The position numbers and the translations under genes were made by a program. A stretch of DNA of 64,000 nucleotides, taken from CAWBVG01 sp963792175 (GTDB lineage: Bacteria > Acidobacteriota > Vicinamibacteria > Vicinamibacterales > CAVVIG01). The notes under the pieces are model-generated. The model ran no database searches. It was not told the origin of the DNA and saw nothing but the letters and a program-made list of their open reading frames with translations. Positions 8,297 to 18,633 of this stretch are shown here, in pieces; within the stretch, counting starts at the first letter, position 1, and every line of letters starts with the position of its first letter. The DNA lies in contig CAWBVG010000037.1 in the NCBI GenBank assembly GCA_963792175.1, positions 47,069 to 111,068 of the forward strand, given 5' to 3'.

Positions 8297-9118
8297 GGCG
8301 GCGCGCGCTGGCGGGGACGGCGGCCGGCCTGCTCGTCGCGGTCAGTGCCCTCGCGCAGTTTGGCGGCCCGAGAGGGCCGTTTCACGAGCGGCGCAACGCC
8401 GCCTACGACGGCCGTTTCACGTTCGTGCGGCTCAAATACACGACCGCGCCCGGCGGCTACTGGTATGGCGGCTGGCCGGCGTGGGGCCACGGCTATCCGA
8501 TTTCAGAGCAGAACCTCATGAACATCATGAATGAGGTCAGCTATCTCAACCCGCACGTCGACGACGTCAACGTGCTGACGCTGGACGACCCGGACCTGTT
8601 CAAGTATCCGGCCGCGTATGTCATCGAGGTCGACTGGTGGGCGATGACGGACAGCGAGGCGGCCGCGTTGCGGACCTACCTTCAGAAGGGCGGATTCCTG
8701 ATCGTGGACGACTTCAAGCCGCGCCGTCGGGGACGGAGCTTCTTGTCGGAGGAGTCAGCGCTCCGTTCCCGGACGGCGCGATTTCGGCAGCGGCTGGCCG
8801 GTGTTCGAGGCGCAGATGAAGCGGGTGCTGCCGGAAGGGCGCTTCGTGGACCTGGACGCGTCGCACCAGATCTTCCATTCGTTCTTCGAGATCAACCGCC
8901 TCGACATCATCCCGCAGGCCTACATCGCGGGCACGCCGGTGTTCCGCGGGCTCTTCGAGGACAACGATCCGCGCAAGCGCCTGCAGATTCTCGTCAACTA
9001 CAACACGGACGTCTCGCAGTTCTGGGAGTGGTCCGGGACCGGCCTGCGGCCGATCGACGACACCAACGAAGCCTACAAGCTCGGCGTGAACTACATCATC
9101 TACGGGCTGACGCACTGA
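8293..9118 (+). pseudogene. DUF4159 domain protein interrupted by a palindromic insertion
   Basis: Start is TTG 8293, overlapping the previous stop (TTGA); a signal peptide follows (AGLLVAVSALAQF). The first part matches DUF4159 (FTFVRLKYTTAPG, YWYGGWPAWGHGYPISE, LRTYLQKGGFLIVDDFKP). At 8721 a 59-bp palindrome begins; after 8780 the family sequence resumes in another frame as DFGSGWPVFEAQMKRVLPEG and runs to NYIIYGLTH. Removing 55 bp would restore AAG-CCG-CGC-GAT in frame. Unlike the one-base shifts elsewhere, this looks like a true insertion that broke the gene. DUF4159 function is not established. Confidence 0.75.
8721..8779. repeat. REP/MITE-like 59-bp imperfect palindrome inserted in the DUF4159 gene
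   Basis: Arms 8721-8739 (GCGCCGTCGGGGACGGAGC) and 8760-8779 form a stem of about 19 bp with one bulge and one wobble, around a 20-nt loop. Host homology is continuous when it is removed. Its core GGGGACGGAGC differs from the REP hairpins beside the nearby transposase. Confidence 0.7.
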
Positions 9119-9138
9119 GCAAGGGATCGGTCAAGGGT

Positions 9139-9228
9139 GGGCGGACACATGGGTCCGCCCCTACACCGGCCGCGTAGGGGCTGAACAACTTCACCGAACG
9201 CGTAGGGGCCGACCAACGTGTCGGCCCC
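9139..9228. repeat. REP hairpins upstream of the RAYT transposase
   Basis: Two hairpins: GGGCGGAC-ACATGG-GTCCGCCC at 9139-9160 and GGGGCCGAC-CAACGT-GTCGGCCCC at 9205-9228. Between them lies ACACCGGCCGCGTAGGGG, whose variant ACCGAACGCGTAGGGG leads into the second. The same two units and linker recur downstream of the transposase, forming a bracketed REP (BIME-like) cluster. Confidence 0.75.
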
Positions 9229-9257
9229 GAGGCTGCATTAACATTCGTATCGACTCG

Positions 9258-9797
9258 ATGAGGCGCGTTCTGCCGGCTCAATTGATGCATTCCGCGATGG
9301 CCGTGCGACGATCTCCCAGACTCCCGTCCTTTGATTACTCCACGGCCGGTGGATATTTCGTGACAGCGGTTACACACAAGCGGGCGTGCGCGTTTGGTGA
9401 GCTGAGCGAGACCGATGGCGCGGTACATCTGAATAGCACCGGAGCAATGGTGCAGCAGTGGTGGAATCTGATACCGCAGAAATTCTCGTCAGTGACACTG
9501 GACGCAGCCGTCGTCATGCCCGACCATTTTCATGCGATTGTTCTACTGAACTGCTCGGCTGATCCTACGCACGCATCCATCTCGCTTCCGCGCGTGATGC
9601 ACTGGTTCAAAACGATGACAACTGCTGAGTCCTTCAGGCGCGTGAGGACCGACGGTTGGCCGTGCCTGCAACATCGGCTGTGGCAGCGCAGCTACTACGA
9701 CCATATCATTCGAGATGAGAGTGACTTGACCGATATTCGCGCCTATATCGAGAGTAATCCCGGAGCCCTCCTCGAGCGACGGCTGGCGCAAGCGTAA
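9258..9797 (+). CDS. REP-associated tyrosine transposase (RAYT, Y1/IS200-like)
   Basis: A 179-residue single-strand-specific transposase of the Y1 HUH superfamily. Seen: RLPSFDYSTAGGYFVTAVTH at the start of the fold, the metal-binding HUH motif in AAVVMPDHFHAIVLL (His-Phe-His), and the likely nucleophile tyrosine region WQRSYYDHIIRDE followed by RAYIESNPG. Proteins of this type mobilise the REP hairpins that flank them. ATG 9258 is the first possible start; ATG 9297 just before RRSPRLPS is equally plausible. It is intact, so the element may be active. Confidence 0.88.
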   Translation: MRRVLPAQLMHSAMAVRRSPRLPSFDYSTAGGYFVTAVTHKRACAFGELSETDGAVHLNSTGAMVQQWWNLIPQKFSSVTLDAAVVMPDHFHAIVLLNCSADPTHASISLPRVMHWFKTMTTAESFRRVRTDGWPCLQHRLWQRSYYDHIIRDESDLTDIRAYIESNPGALLERRLAQA

Positions 9798-9884
9798 GTC
9801 TGTCCGCCGACACTGACGTGAACATCCGACCCATCGTGTAGTTCCGACCCCACGCACGGCGGTGATGACCCCAGACGATGGTTC

Positions 9885-9983
9885 GTAGGGGCGGACACAT
9901 TGGTCCGCCCCTACACCGAACGCGTAGAGACCGACCGACGCCCCCTACACCGAACGCGTAGGGGCCGACCAACGTGTCGGCCT
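9885..9983. repeat. REP hairpins downstream of the RAYT transposase
   Basis: A perfect 12-bp stem, GTAGGGGCGGAC (9885-9896) with GTCCGCCCCTAC (9903-9914) and loop ACATTG, is followed by two linkers ACACCGAACGCGTAG and a second hairpin GGGGCCGAC-CAACGT-GTCGGCC at 9961-9982. Unit order and loops match the upstream cluster. Confidence 0.75.
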
Positions 9984-10011
9984 TTAGGGACCGCCAAATC
10001 GAGGACGGATG

Positions 10012-10017
10012 TACACT
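10012..10017 (+). promoter_or_regulatory. Minus-10 box TACACT before the MBL-fold gene
   Basis: TACACT ends 7 nt before GTG 10025, just past the REP array. No Shine-Dalgarno sequence is present. It supports GTG 10025 as a leaderless start over a start inside the REP sequence. Confidence 0.45.
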
Positions 10018-10024
10018 TGCCCGC

Positions 10025-10909
10025 GTGCGAGCTTTGGCACTCGCTCTTCTGAGCCTCGTCGCTGTTCCGCAGCAGGAACCGATTCGGACCGCGGACATCA
10101 CGGTTCGCGGTCTCAAGCCCACGGACTTCCCCCGGATCAAGAAGCTCGCGGACAACGTCTATGCCTACGAGCAGATCGATCCCACCAAGCGCGTCGTCAC
10201 GGTCAATAACCTGATCGTCGTCACCACCGACGGCGTGTTGATTGCCGAGAGTCAGGGCACCGTCGAGAACGTGCAGCGGCTGCTCGCCGACGTCGCGACG
10301 CTGACGAATCAGCCGATCAGATATCTGGTCGTCGGATCGGAACACGGCGACCACGTCGGCGGCATCGAGGCGTTCCCGAAGACCGTTACCGTCCTGGCGA
10401 GCCCGTATTCGGCGCCGAAGCTAAAACGTCCAGCCGAGGCGATTCCCGAGAGTAAAAGGGTCCTGACGCTGGGCGGCACCGAGATCGACATCCTGTTTCT
10501 CGGACGTGCGCACACCGGCGGCGACCTCGAAGTGTACCTGCCGCGCGAGAAGATCCTGTTCATGAGCGAGGTCTTCGTGAACCGCGTCTTCCCGTCGATG
10601 GCCAACGGCTACCCGTCGGAGTGGATCGCGACCCTCAGGAAAGCCGAGGCGATCGCGCCGACGTGGTTCATCCCGGCTCATGGGTTCGTCGACAGCGCCG
10701 ACGTCTTGCGCGAAGAGGAACAGAACTACCGGCTGGCGATCGAACGGGTCGTCGCAGAGGGCACGCGTCTGCACGCCGCGGGCGTGCCGGCGGACCAGGC
10801 GCTCGCCCGCGCGGACTTCGGGCCGTATGCCGGCTGGACGCGCCGCGAGAACAACGCAGCCGGCGCGCTGCAGCGCGTGTATCTCGAACTCGAGGGAAAG
10901 CTGCGATAA
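10025..10909 (+). CDS. Exported metallo-beta-lactamase-fold protein with altered metal site
   Basis: 294 residues. A signal-like N terminus (VRALALALLSLVAVPQ) is followed by an MBL fold: NNLIVVTTDGVLIAES, the metal loop VGSEHGDHVGGIEAF, FLGRAHTGGDLEVYLP and PTWFIPAHGFVDSADVL. The usual HxHxDH motif reads S-E-H-G-D-H, so the first metal-binding His is Ser; the later His residues (in GRAHTGG and PAHGF) are present. It may use one metal or have changed chemistry. GTG 10025 was preferred because the longer frame begins inside the REP repeat. Substrate unknown. Confidence 0.78.
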   Translation: MRALALALLSLVAVPQQEPIRTADITVRGLKPTDFPRIKKLADNVYAYEQIDPTKRVVTVNNLIVVTTDGVLIAESQGTVENVQRLLADVATLTNQPIRYLVVGSEHGDHVGGIEAFPKTVTVLASPYSAPKLKRPAEAIPESKRVLTLGGTEIDILFLGRAHTGGDLEVYLPREKILFMSEVFVNRVFPSMANGYPSEWIATLRKAEAIAPTWFIPAHGFVDSADVLREEEQNYRLAIERVVAEGTRLHAAGVPADQALARADFGPYAGWTRRENNAAGALQRVYLELEGKLR

Positions 10910-10926
10910 CAACATGACAGACGGCT

Positions 10927-10967
10927 TTTCACGAATTCGTGTCCTTCGCCCTCTTCGCGTCTTCGTG
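10927..10967. repeat. CTTCGTG-type word repeat upstream of the lipocalin-like gene
   Basis: CACGAATTCGTGTCCTTCG, CCCTCTTCGCGTCTTCGTG: same word family as at 2.3 and 20.1 kb. It can be read in frame with the following gene but gives no signal peptide, so it probably lies upstream of the true start. Confidence 0.5.
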
Positions 10968-11441
10968 ATGAGCTGTTGCTTGTGTTCGTATGCGGCCGCT
11001 CCCGCGGCCGCGGAATCGATTCAGGGACGATGGAAGCTCCTGGCCGCCGAGGATCTGCGGGCCGATGGGACCACCGCGCGCTATCCGTGGGGCCGGCATC
11101 CCGCCGGTTCGATCGTCGTGGAGGGGACGGCGTGCTACGTCCAGATCATGTCGACCGACACGCCGTCGTTCTCGGCCGCCGCGCCGTCACCGGTCGAGCA
11201 GATGCGGGCGGCGCTCCTCAGTTCCTACATCGCGTACTCCGGCCCGTGCACGATTGACGAGGCGGCCGGCAAGGTGACGCTGAAAGTGGATGCGGCGTGG
11301 CGGCCGGACTACGTGGGCACCGAGCAGGTCCGCTTCTTCCGCTTCGACAACGGGCGTTTGATCTTCGGTCCGGCGCCGGGTTCGATTCGCGCCGGCGACG
11401 AGCGGCTGTCGCGCCGGCTGACGCTCGAACGCGTTCACTGA
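10968..11441 (+). CDS. Secreted lipocalin-like domain protein
   Basis: 157 residues from ATG 10968, which opens a short signal peptide (CCLCSYAAAPAAA). The mature part resembles lipocalin-like family 5: ESIQGRWKLLAAEDLRADG, YPWGRHPAGSIVVEGTACYV, LLSSYIAYSGPCTIDE and FFRFDNGRLIFGPAPG. A longer form from ATG 10914 would be encoded partly by repeat sequence and is less likely. Probably periplasmic; ligand unknown. The stop overlaps that of the convergent gene by 7 nt. Confidence 0.65.
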   Translation: MSCCLCSYAAAPAAAESIQGRWKLLAAEDLRADGTTARYPWGRHPAGSIVVEGTACYVQIMSTDTPSFSAAAPSPVEQMRAALLSSYIAYSGPCTIDEAAGKVTLKVDAAWRPDYVGTEQVRFFRFDNGRLIFGPAPGSIRAGDERLSRRLTLERVH

Positions 11442-12377
11442 CGCCCGGACTTCTCCTCGAAACGCGCGCCGCGCAGTATGCCCTGCAGCGCGTGATTCCC
11501 TTCGTGACACGCGTATTCGAACAGCTGGTCCGCGGTTTTTCGCATCGGCAGCGCCGCGCTCCACGGCTTCACGAACGACGACGGATCGTCGACGCGGAAT
11601 TCGTATAACAGCGTGCCCGCGTCCGTGCGGGTAAACCGTTCGGTCAGGTGCAGGTTCGGACTCGATCCGCGGACGTTGGTCTTGTCGGTGAAATTCGACG
11701 TGTCGACGACCAGCGTCTGCCCTTCCCACCGCCCGCGCGAGTCACCGAGCCAGAAACGCGCCGGCGCGGCCGCGTGCGGCCGGCCGTCCAGCGGAATCAC
11801 ACGCGCGTCGTGGATCATCTCGTTGTAGATGACGACGTGATCGCGGGTTTGGATGACTTGCATGAAGTTGTTGTACGGGCCTGGCAGCATCGGCGGGCCG
11901 GCGTTGAACATCAGGCAGCGCTCGCCGAGCGACCGATCCTCCGGGCCGTCCGCCGGGTGCGCGCGCCGCTCCGCGGCCCGCGCGCGCGGCGCGCTCCTGG
12001 GCCTCAGCGGTGAGCGCCGGCACGCGTCCGTCGGGCGGATCGACAATCAACGACGTGCGGTATTTCCCGCCGACCAGCGCGACGGTCGTCCCGCGATCCC
12101 ACCAGAACTCGTTGTAGGCGCCGCCGACGTCGGCGTCGCGGTTGCTGGTGTCACGGTTGTCGCGATTGTTCCGTTCCATCGTCCGCCTGGCAAAGGCGGC
12201 CGCCTCGGCCTCGGTGAGAAACTCCTTGCCGGCGAACTCGGCGGGCCGCTCGAGCGCGGTCAGCGTGGAAAAACTCCAGGTGCCGGACAAGTCCGGCTGT
12301 GGCTCTTTCGCGCGCTGAGCCAGCAGCACAACCGGCGCGAGCGCGAGAAGCATCGTCGCCGTGAATCGAGGGCTCAC
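11435..12377 (-). CDS. Secreted protein of unknown function (conserved acidobacterial type)
   Basis: About 312 residues. GTG 12377 starts a signal peptide (TATMLLALAPVVLLAQ), then LSGTWSFSTLTALERPAEF, YNEFWWDRGTTVALVGGKY and SLIVDPPDGRVPALTAEAQ. After a frameshift near 11990 the protein continues as EDRSLGERCLMFNAGPPML, VVIYNEMIHDARVIPLDG, GRWEGQTLVVDTSNFTDKT and FEYACHEGNHALQGIL. These blocks recur, to my recollection, in many acidobacterial secreted proteins with no known function. It diverges from clpS across 23 bp with a TACAAT box 6 nt before the start. Confidence 0.7.
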
Positions 12378-12400
12378 ACCCAGATTGTATACTGTCGAGA
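12378..12400. promoter_or_regulatory. Overlapping divergent minus-10 boxes between the 11.4-kb gene and clpS
   Basis: In a 23-bp gap, TATACT (12388-12393, plus) ends 7 nt before the clpS GTG, and TACAAT (12389-12384, minus) ends 6 nt before the GTG at 12377. The two hexamers overlap by two bases. Neither side has room for a Shine-Dalgarno leader. The layout copies the phzF/argG gap. Confidence 0.55.
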
Positions 12401-12715
12401 GTGCCAGATCGCGGGGAGCGTACAGACAGCGCCGTCAAGGAACGCGTCGAAATCAAGCGGCAGGACCCGACGCTGTATGCGGTGGTCCTGCTGAACGACG
12501 ACTACACGCCGATGCAGTTCGTGGTCGACGTGCTCGAATCGCTGTTCGAGAAAATGCCGGCCGAAGCGCACCGGATCATGATGCAGGTGCACGTCAACGG
12601 GCGCGGCATCGCCGGCGTCTACCCGTGGGAAGTCGCCGAGACGAAAGCCGACAAGGTCGCCTCGCTGGCCAGCCACGCCGGCCACCCATTACGCGCTACA
12701 GTTGAAGAAGTGTGA
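12401..12715 (+). CDS. clpS: ClpS adaptor of the ClpAP protease
   Basis: A 104-residue N-end-rule adaptor that delivers substrates with bulky hydrophobic N-terminal residues to ClpA. The substrate pocket region reads LYAVVLLNDDYTPMQFVVDV, with the NDDYTPM signature near residues 32-38; VHVNGRGIAGVYPWEVAETK follows. Start is GTG 12401, supported by a TATACT box 7 nt upstream. It lies just upstream of clpA, the usual order, separated by a heptanucleotide repeat. Confidence 0.93.
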   Translation: MPDRGERTDSAVKERVEIKRQDPTLYAVVLLNDDYTPMQFVVDVLESLFEKMPAEAHRIMMQVHVNGRGIAGVYPWEVAETKADKVASLASHAGHPLRATVEEV

Positions 12716-12720
12716 TTCAG

Positions 12721-12781
12721 CATTTAACTTTCAACTTCTAACCTTTAACTTCTAACTTTTAACTTTTAACTTTTAACTTTA
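12721..12781 (+). repeat. Heptanucleotide tandem repeat (TAACTTT) between clpS and clpA
   Basis: About nine units of roughly 7 nt (TAACTTT, CAACTTC, TAACCTT) fill the whole clpS-clpA gap and end 1 nt before the clpA ATG. No Shine-Dalgarno sequence is visible, so the repeat itself is the translation-initiation region of clpA. It is strikingly AT-rich in this genome. Confidence 0.85.
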
Positions 12782-12782
12782 G

Positions 12783-15125
<2,343 letters not shown>

Positions 15126-15137
15126 CCAACTGATGTG

Positions 15138-15160
15138 GTGTCAGACACGTGTCAGACACC
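15138..15160. repeat. Tandem interrupted palindrome GTGTC-A-GACAC upstream of the CBS gene
   Basis: Two adjacent 11-bp units, GTGTCAGACAC at 15138-15148 and again at 15149-15159; each is itself an inverted repeat around a single A. It lies about 75 bp before the CBS start and could be an operator or a dispersed repeat. Confidence 0.5.
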
Positions 15161-15236
15161 GTCTCCATACGGCCGGGCTGCCTCCAGCAGGACCGCGCCT
15201 TGCAGACGCTTTCGCCTTCGGAACTGAGGAGGTGGA

Positions 15237-15677
15237 ATGTCCAAGCTCGCACGAGATGTGATGACGGTGAATCCCGCACTGTGTACACCAGACACGTCGC
15301 TCGATCGGGTCGCGAGGCTCATGGTTCAGCACGACTGCGGTGAAATCCCCGTTGTCGATGCAGCTGAGCAGGTCGTCGGCGTCGTCACCGATCGCGACAT
15401 CGTGTGCCGTGTCGTTGCCGAAGGTAAGAACCCGTCGGCCTACCCTGCCGAACACTGCATGACCAGCCGCGTCGTCACCGTCACCCAGGACGCGCCGCTC
15501 AACGAGGTCCTGACGACGATGGAGAAGCATCAGGTGCGGCGCGTGCCGGTGGTCGACGATCGCGGCGGCTGCGTCGGGATGATTTCGCAAGCCGACGTCG
15601 CGTGGATCGGCAAGGAAAAAGAGGTGGCCGAACTGGTGCGGGAAGTGTCCCGCGACACCGGAGAGATCTCGCGCTGA
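15237..15677 (+). CDS. CBS-domain protein
   Basis: 146 residues made of two CBS motifs: ARDVMTVNPALCTPDTSLDR...CGEIPVVDA (about residues 5-60) and EHCMTSRVVTVTQDAPLNE...VRRVPVVDDRGGCVGMISQ (about 72-130). Such paired domains bind adenosyl nucleotides and sense energy or ionic state; no catalytic domain is attached. A strong ribosome-binding site (GAGGAGG) lies 4 nt before ATG 15237. The BON protein follows after 13 nt, so the two form an operon of a type often linked to stress. Confidence 0.9.
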   Translation: MSKLARDVMTVNPALCTPDTSLDRVARLMVQHDCGEIPVVDAAEQVVGVVTDRDIVCRVVAEGKNPSAYPAEHCMTSRVVTVTQDAPLNEVLTTMEKHQVRRVPVVDDRGGCVGMISQADVAWIGKEKEVAELVREVSRDTGEISR

Positions 15678-15690
15678 AAGGAGCATCTCC

Positions 15691-16110
15691 ATGCGGACGC
15701 TGCTGATCGCCACGCTGCTGATCGTCGCCGTGTTCGTGATTTGGGCCTATCCGACCGGGGTGCCGAGGTTCTGGGAGCCGCGGCCGCCCGCGGCAGAAGT
15801 TGGAACCAGCGGGACCGTGGACAAGGCGCGTGAGCGCGGCGCCGAGCTCGGGGAAAAGGCGGCCGTGGCCGGCGAAAAGATCAAGGACGCCGCGCACGAT
15901 GCGGCGATCACGTCGAAAATCAAAGCGAAGATGGCGCTCGACGACACCGTGAAGGCCCGCGCGATCGACGTGTCGACGGACGGATCGACGGTCACCGTCA
16001 GCGGGACGGTGCGATCGCGCGCCGAGCACGACCGCGCTGTCGCCCTTGCGCGCGAAACCGCTGGCGTGACCACGGTGGTCGATCACCTCTCGCTGGTCGT
16101 CGATCGCTGA
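15691..16110 (+). CDS. BON-domain periplasmic protein with N-terminal membrane anchor
   Basis: 139 residues. A single membrane segment (LLIATLLIVAVFVIWAYP) is followed by an Ala/Lys/Glu-rich linker and a BON domain: AAITSKIKAKMALDDTVKA, IDVSTDGSTVTVSGTVRSR, then GVTTVVDHL. BON domains bind phospholipid or envelope components and occur in osmotic-shock proteins such as OsmY. A good ribosome-binding site (AAAGGAG) precedes ATG 15691. No gene is evident in the following 294 bp. Confidence 0.87.
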   Translation: MRTLLIATLLIVAVFVIWAYPTGVPRFWEPRPPAAEVGTSGTVDKARERGAELGEKAAVAGEKIKDAAHDAAITSKIKAKMALDDTVKARAIDVSTDGSTVTVSGTVRSRAEHDRAVALARETAGVTTVVDHLSLVVDR

Positions 16111-16404
16111 AGAGTACGGCCGCGCCGGCGGCGTGTCTGATTTCAACACCGGCGCACCGCTGACCGGCGCCGCGATCAGTGTTGTCGCCGCCGTCTGGCA
16201 TTCTTGCTGAGGTTGGCCGACGACGAGTATTCCGACACACCTCGAACTCTGCATCGACGAATCCCTCCCTGGCCGAGTATCATCAGCGTCCGTCGTCCGA
16301 CATGAAGACCGGTCGCCCGCAATCTGGAGATCGATGGCCAGCCGCGACACAGCCGTGGCCGCCGGTCGGACAGATGGCGTCCTCACCTCATCTGGGCGAC
16401 GGTC

Positions 16405-18502
16405 GTGATTCTGGCGTGCGCGTCAATCAGCGGCGCGCAAACCGAACGGCGGCAGGTCATGCTGCTGTACTCCTACGATCGCGACTTTGCCTCCCACAAC
16501 GCGTTTGCCACGATGTTCCGGCCGGAGCTGCGCCGATCGTTCGGGGAACCGATCGATTTCATCGAGGTGTCGCTGCAGGCGGCACGCCTGAACCCGAGCG
16601 CGTCAGAAAAATCAATCCTGAACCAGGTTCGATCCACGTTGCCGCACCGGCGGCTGGATCTCGTCGTGCCGATCGGGGGACCGGCGGCGGTGTTCGCACA
16701 GACGTTCCGGCAGCAGCTCTTTCCCACCACGCCGATGTTGCTGGCCGGAGTCGATCGCCGTTTCGTTCGAAATACGGCCCTTGCCGCCAACGACACGGCC
16801 GTCGCCGTCGAGCATGACCCGCCGCAGATGATCGAGACCATTCTGCGGCTCCTTCCCGACACCAGGACGGTCTTCGTGGTCATCGGGGCATCCCGACTCG
16901 AGCAGTTCTGGCTCAGGGAGGTGAAGCGCGGGCTTCGACGATTCGAGGGGCGTTTGACATTCATCTGGATGAATGAGCTGTCCTTCGAGGAGATGCTGAA
17001 GGACGGCGCCTCGCTGCCGCCGCAATCTGCGATCTTCTACGGCGTGTTGTCGTCGGACGCGAAGGGTGTTCGTTATGGAGAGGAAAGAACGCTGGGCGCG
17101 TTTCACGCCGCCGCCAACGCGCCGATCTTCGGTTTCGACAGCACGCAACTGGGCCGCGGCATCGTGGGCGGGCCGCTGCTGTCCATCGAGGACCTGAGCC
17201 GGAACACCGCGACAGTCGCCGTCCGCATGCTCCGCGGCGCATCGCCGCACAGTCTCGCGACGCGAACGCAGGTTGCGGCGACACCGACCTTCGACGGGCG
17301 CGAGCTGCGCCGCTGGGGGATTGGCGAGGATCGATTGCAGCCGGGCAGCGTCGTTCTGTTTCGCGTGCCGACGGTGTGGCAACGATATCGACCTCAGATC
17401 ATCGCGGGCGTGGCCTTCGCGAGTGTCCAGGCGGGGTTCGCGATCGCCTTGATCGCGGGCCTGGATCAAACGCCGGCGTGCGGAACGGTCGCGCCGCGTG
17501 AATGAAGAGGGCTTCCGTCTGCTGTTGAATGCCACGCCGGTCATGCTCTGGAGCGCAGGTCCCGACAGGCAGTGCACGAATGTCAATCGTGCCCGTCTCG
17601 ATTTCACCGGCCGATCGATCGAGGCGGAGTTGGGAGAGGGCTGGACCGAAGCGGTCCACCCTGATGATCTGAGGCATTACCGCGGGATCTTCACGCAGGC
17701 GTTCGACCGCCGTGAGCGCTTCCAAGTGGAGTACCGCCTCCGCCGTCATGACGGTGAGTACCGATGGGTCCTCGACACCGGCGTACCGGATGGCTTCGCC
17801 GGGTACATCGGCTCCGCGATCGACGTGACGGCGCTCAAGCTCGCAAGCGTCGCGCTGTCCGGCCTGAGCCGTCGGTTGTTGCAATCTCAGGAGGAGGAGC
17901 GCGCCCGGATCGCTACGAAGCTCAACGAGGATCTCTGCCAACGGATGACGGGGCTCAATTTACAACTGCACAGCTTGAGCATGGGGCCGCACGGTAATGT
18001 CACTCAGATGCGCGTGCGTGTCGAGGAGCTGTGCGCGCAGTTCGGCGATCTGGTGAGCGAGATTCAGGCAATCTCGGATCAGTCAGGTCACACACTCGAG
18101 TTGCGCGGACTCGCGGCATCGGTCAGGACCTTCTGCCAGCAGATGTCGGCGCGCCACGGCGTGACGATTGACTACCACTATGAGGGTGTGCCGGACACAC
18201 TCCCGAACGACGTGGCGCTGGCCATGTTCCGCGTATTGGAGGAGGCGCTCGACAATGCCGTCAGACACGCCGCGGTGCATCGCGTGTCGGTGTCGCTCGG
18301 CGGCAGCCGCGATGAGATGCGACTCGACGTCGCCGACGAGGGCGTCGGTTTCGATCTCGAGGCCGCCATAAGAAGCCACGGGCTCGGATTGATCGGCATG
18401 CGGGAGAGGCTGAGCCTGGTCGACGGTGAATGCCTGATCGAATCGCAGCCTGGTGCCGGCACCCGGATCCGCGCGCGCGTGCCGTTACGCCGAAGCGACT
18501 GA
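16405..18502 (+). CDS. Membrane sensor kinase: substrate-binding domain, PAS, HisKA_3-like (His replaced), HATPase
   Basis: About 695 residues in two frames. The N-terminal periplasmic part (RRQVMLLYSYDRDFASHN, LDLVVPIGGPAAVFAQ, SSDAKGVRYGEERTLG) resembles ABC-type substrate-binding sensors, then one membrane helix (IIAGVAFASVQAGFAIALIAG). An extra base near 17465 shifts into a coiled linker (LIKRRRAERSRRVNEEG), a PAS domain (LLNATPVMLWSAG, YRLRRHDGEYRWVLD) and the kinase core. The dimer helix reads EEERARIATKLNEDLCQRM: where HisKA_3 has H in ELHDD, this has Asn. The ATPase domain keeps its N box (ALDNAVRHA) and G boxes (DEGVGF, GLGLIGM). The true start may lie upstream of GTG 16405. No response regulator is adjacent. 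Confidence 0.8.
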
Positions 18503-18633
18503 CTCCTTCGGCGGTCGTGTATTTCCTCGCGAGAGCCAGGGGTCCAGCGCGGATCCAATCGCTTCGAAGGTTCGCTCAGCCACCGGTGGGCGCGGATCGG
18601 CGATAATCGCGCCATGTCGGTCCGCGCCTTCGC

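Noticed and set aside
16197..16209. TGGCATTCTTGCT resembling a sigma-54 promoter before the sensor kinase
   Set aside because: The GG to GC spacing is three bases too short for a sigma-54 site.
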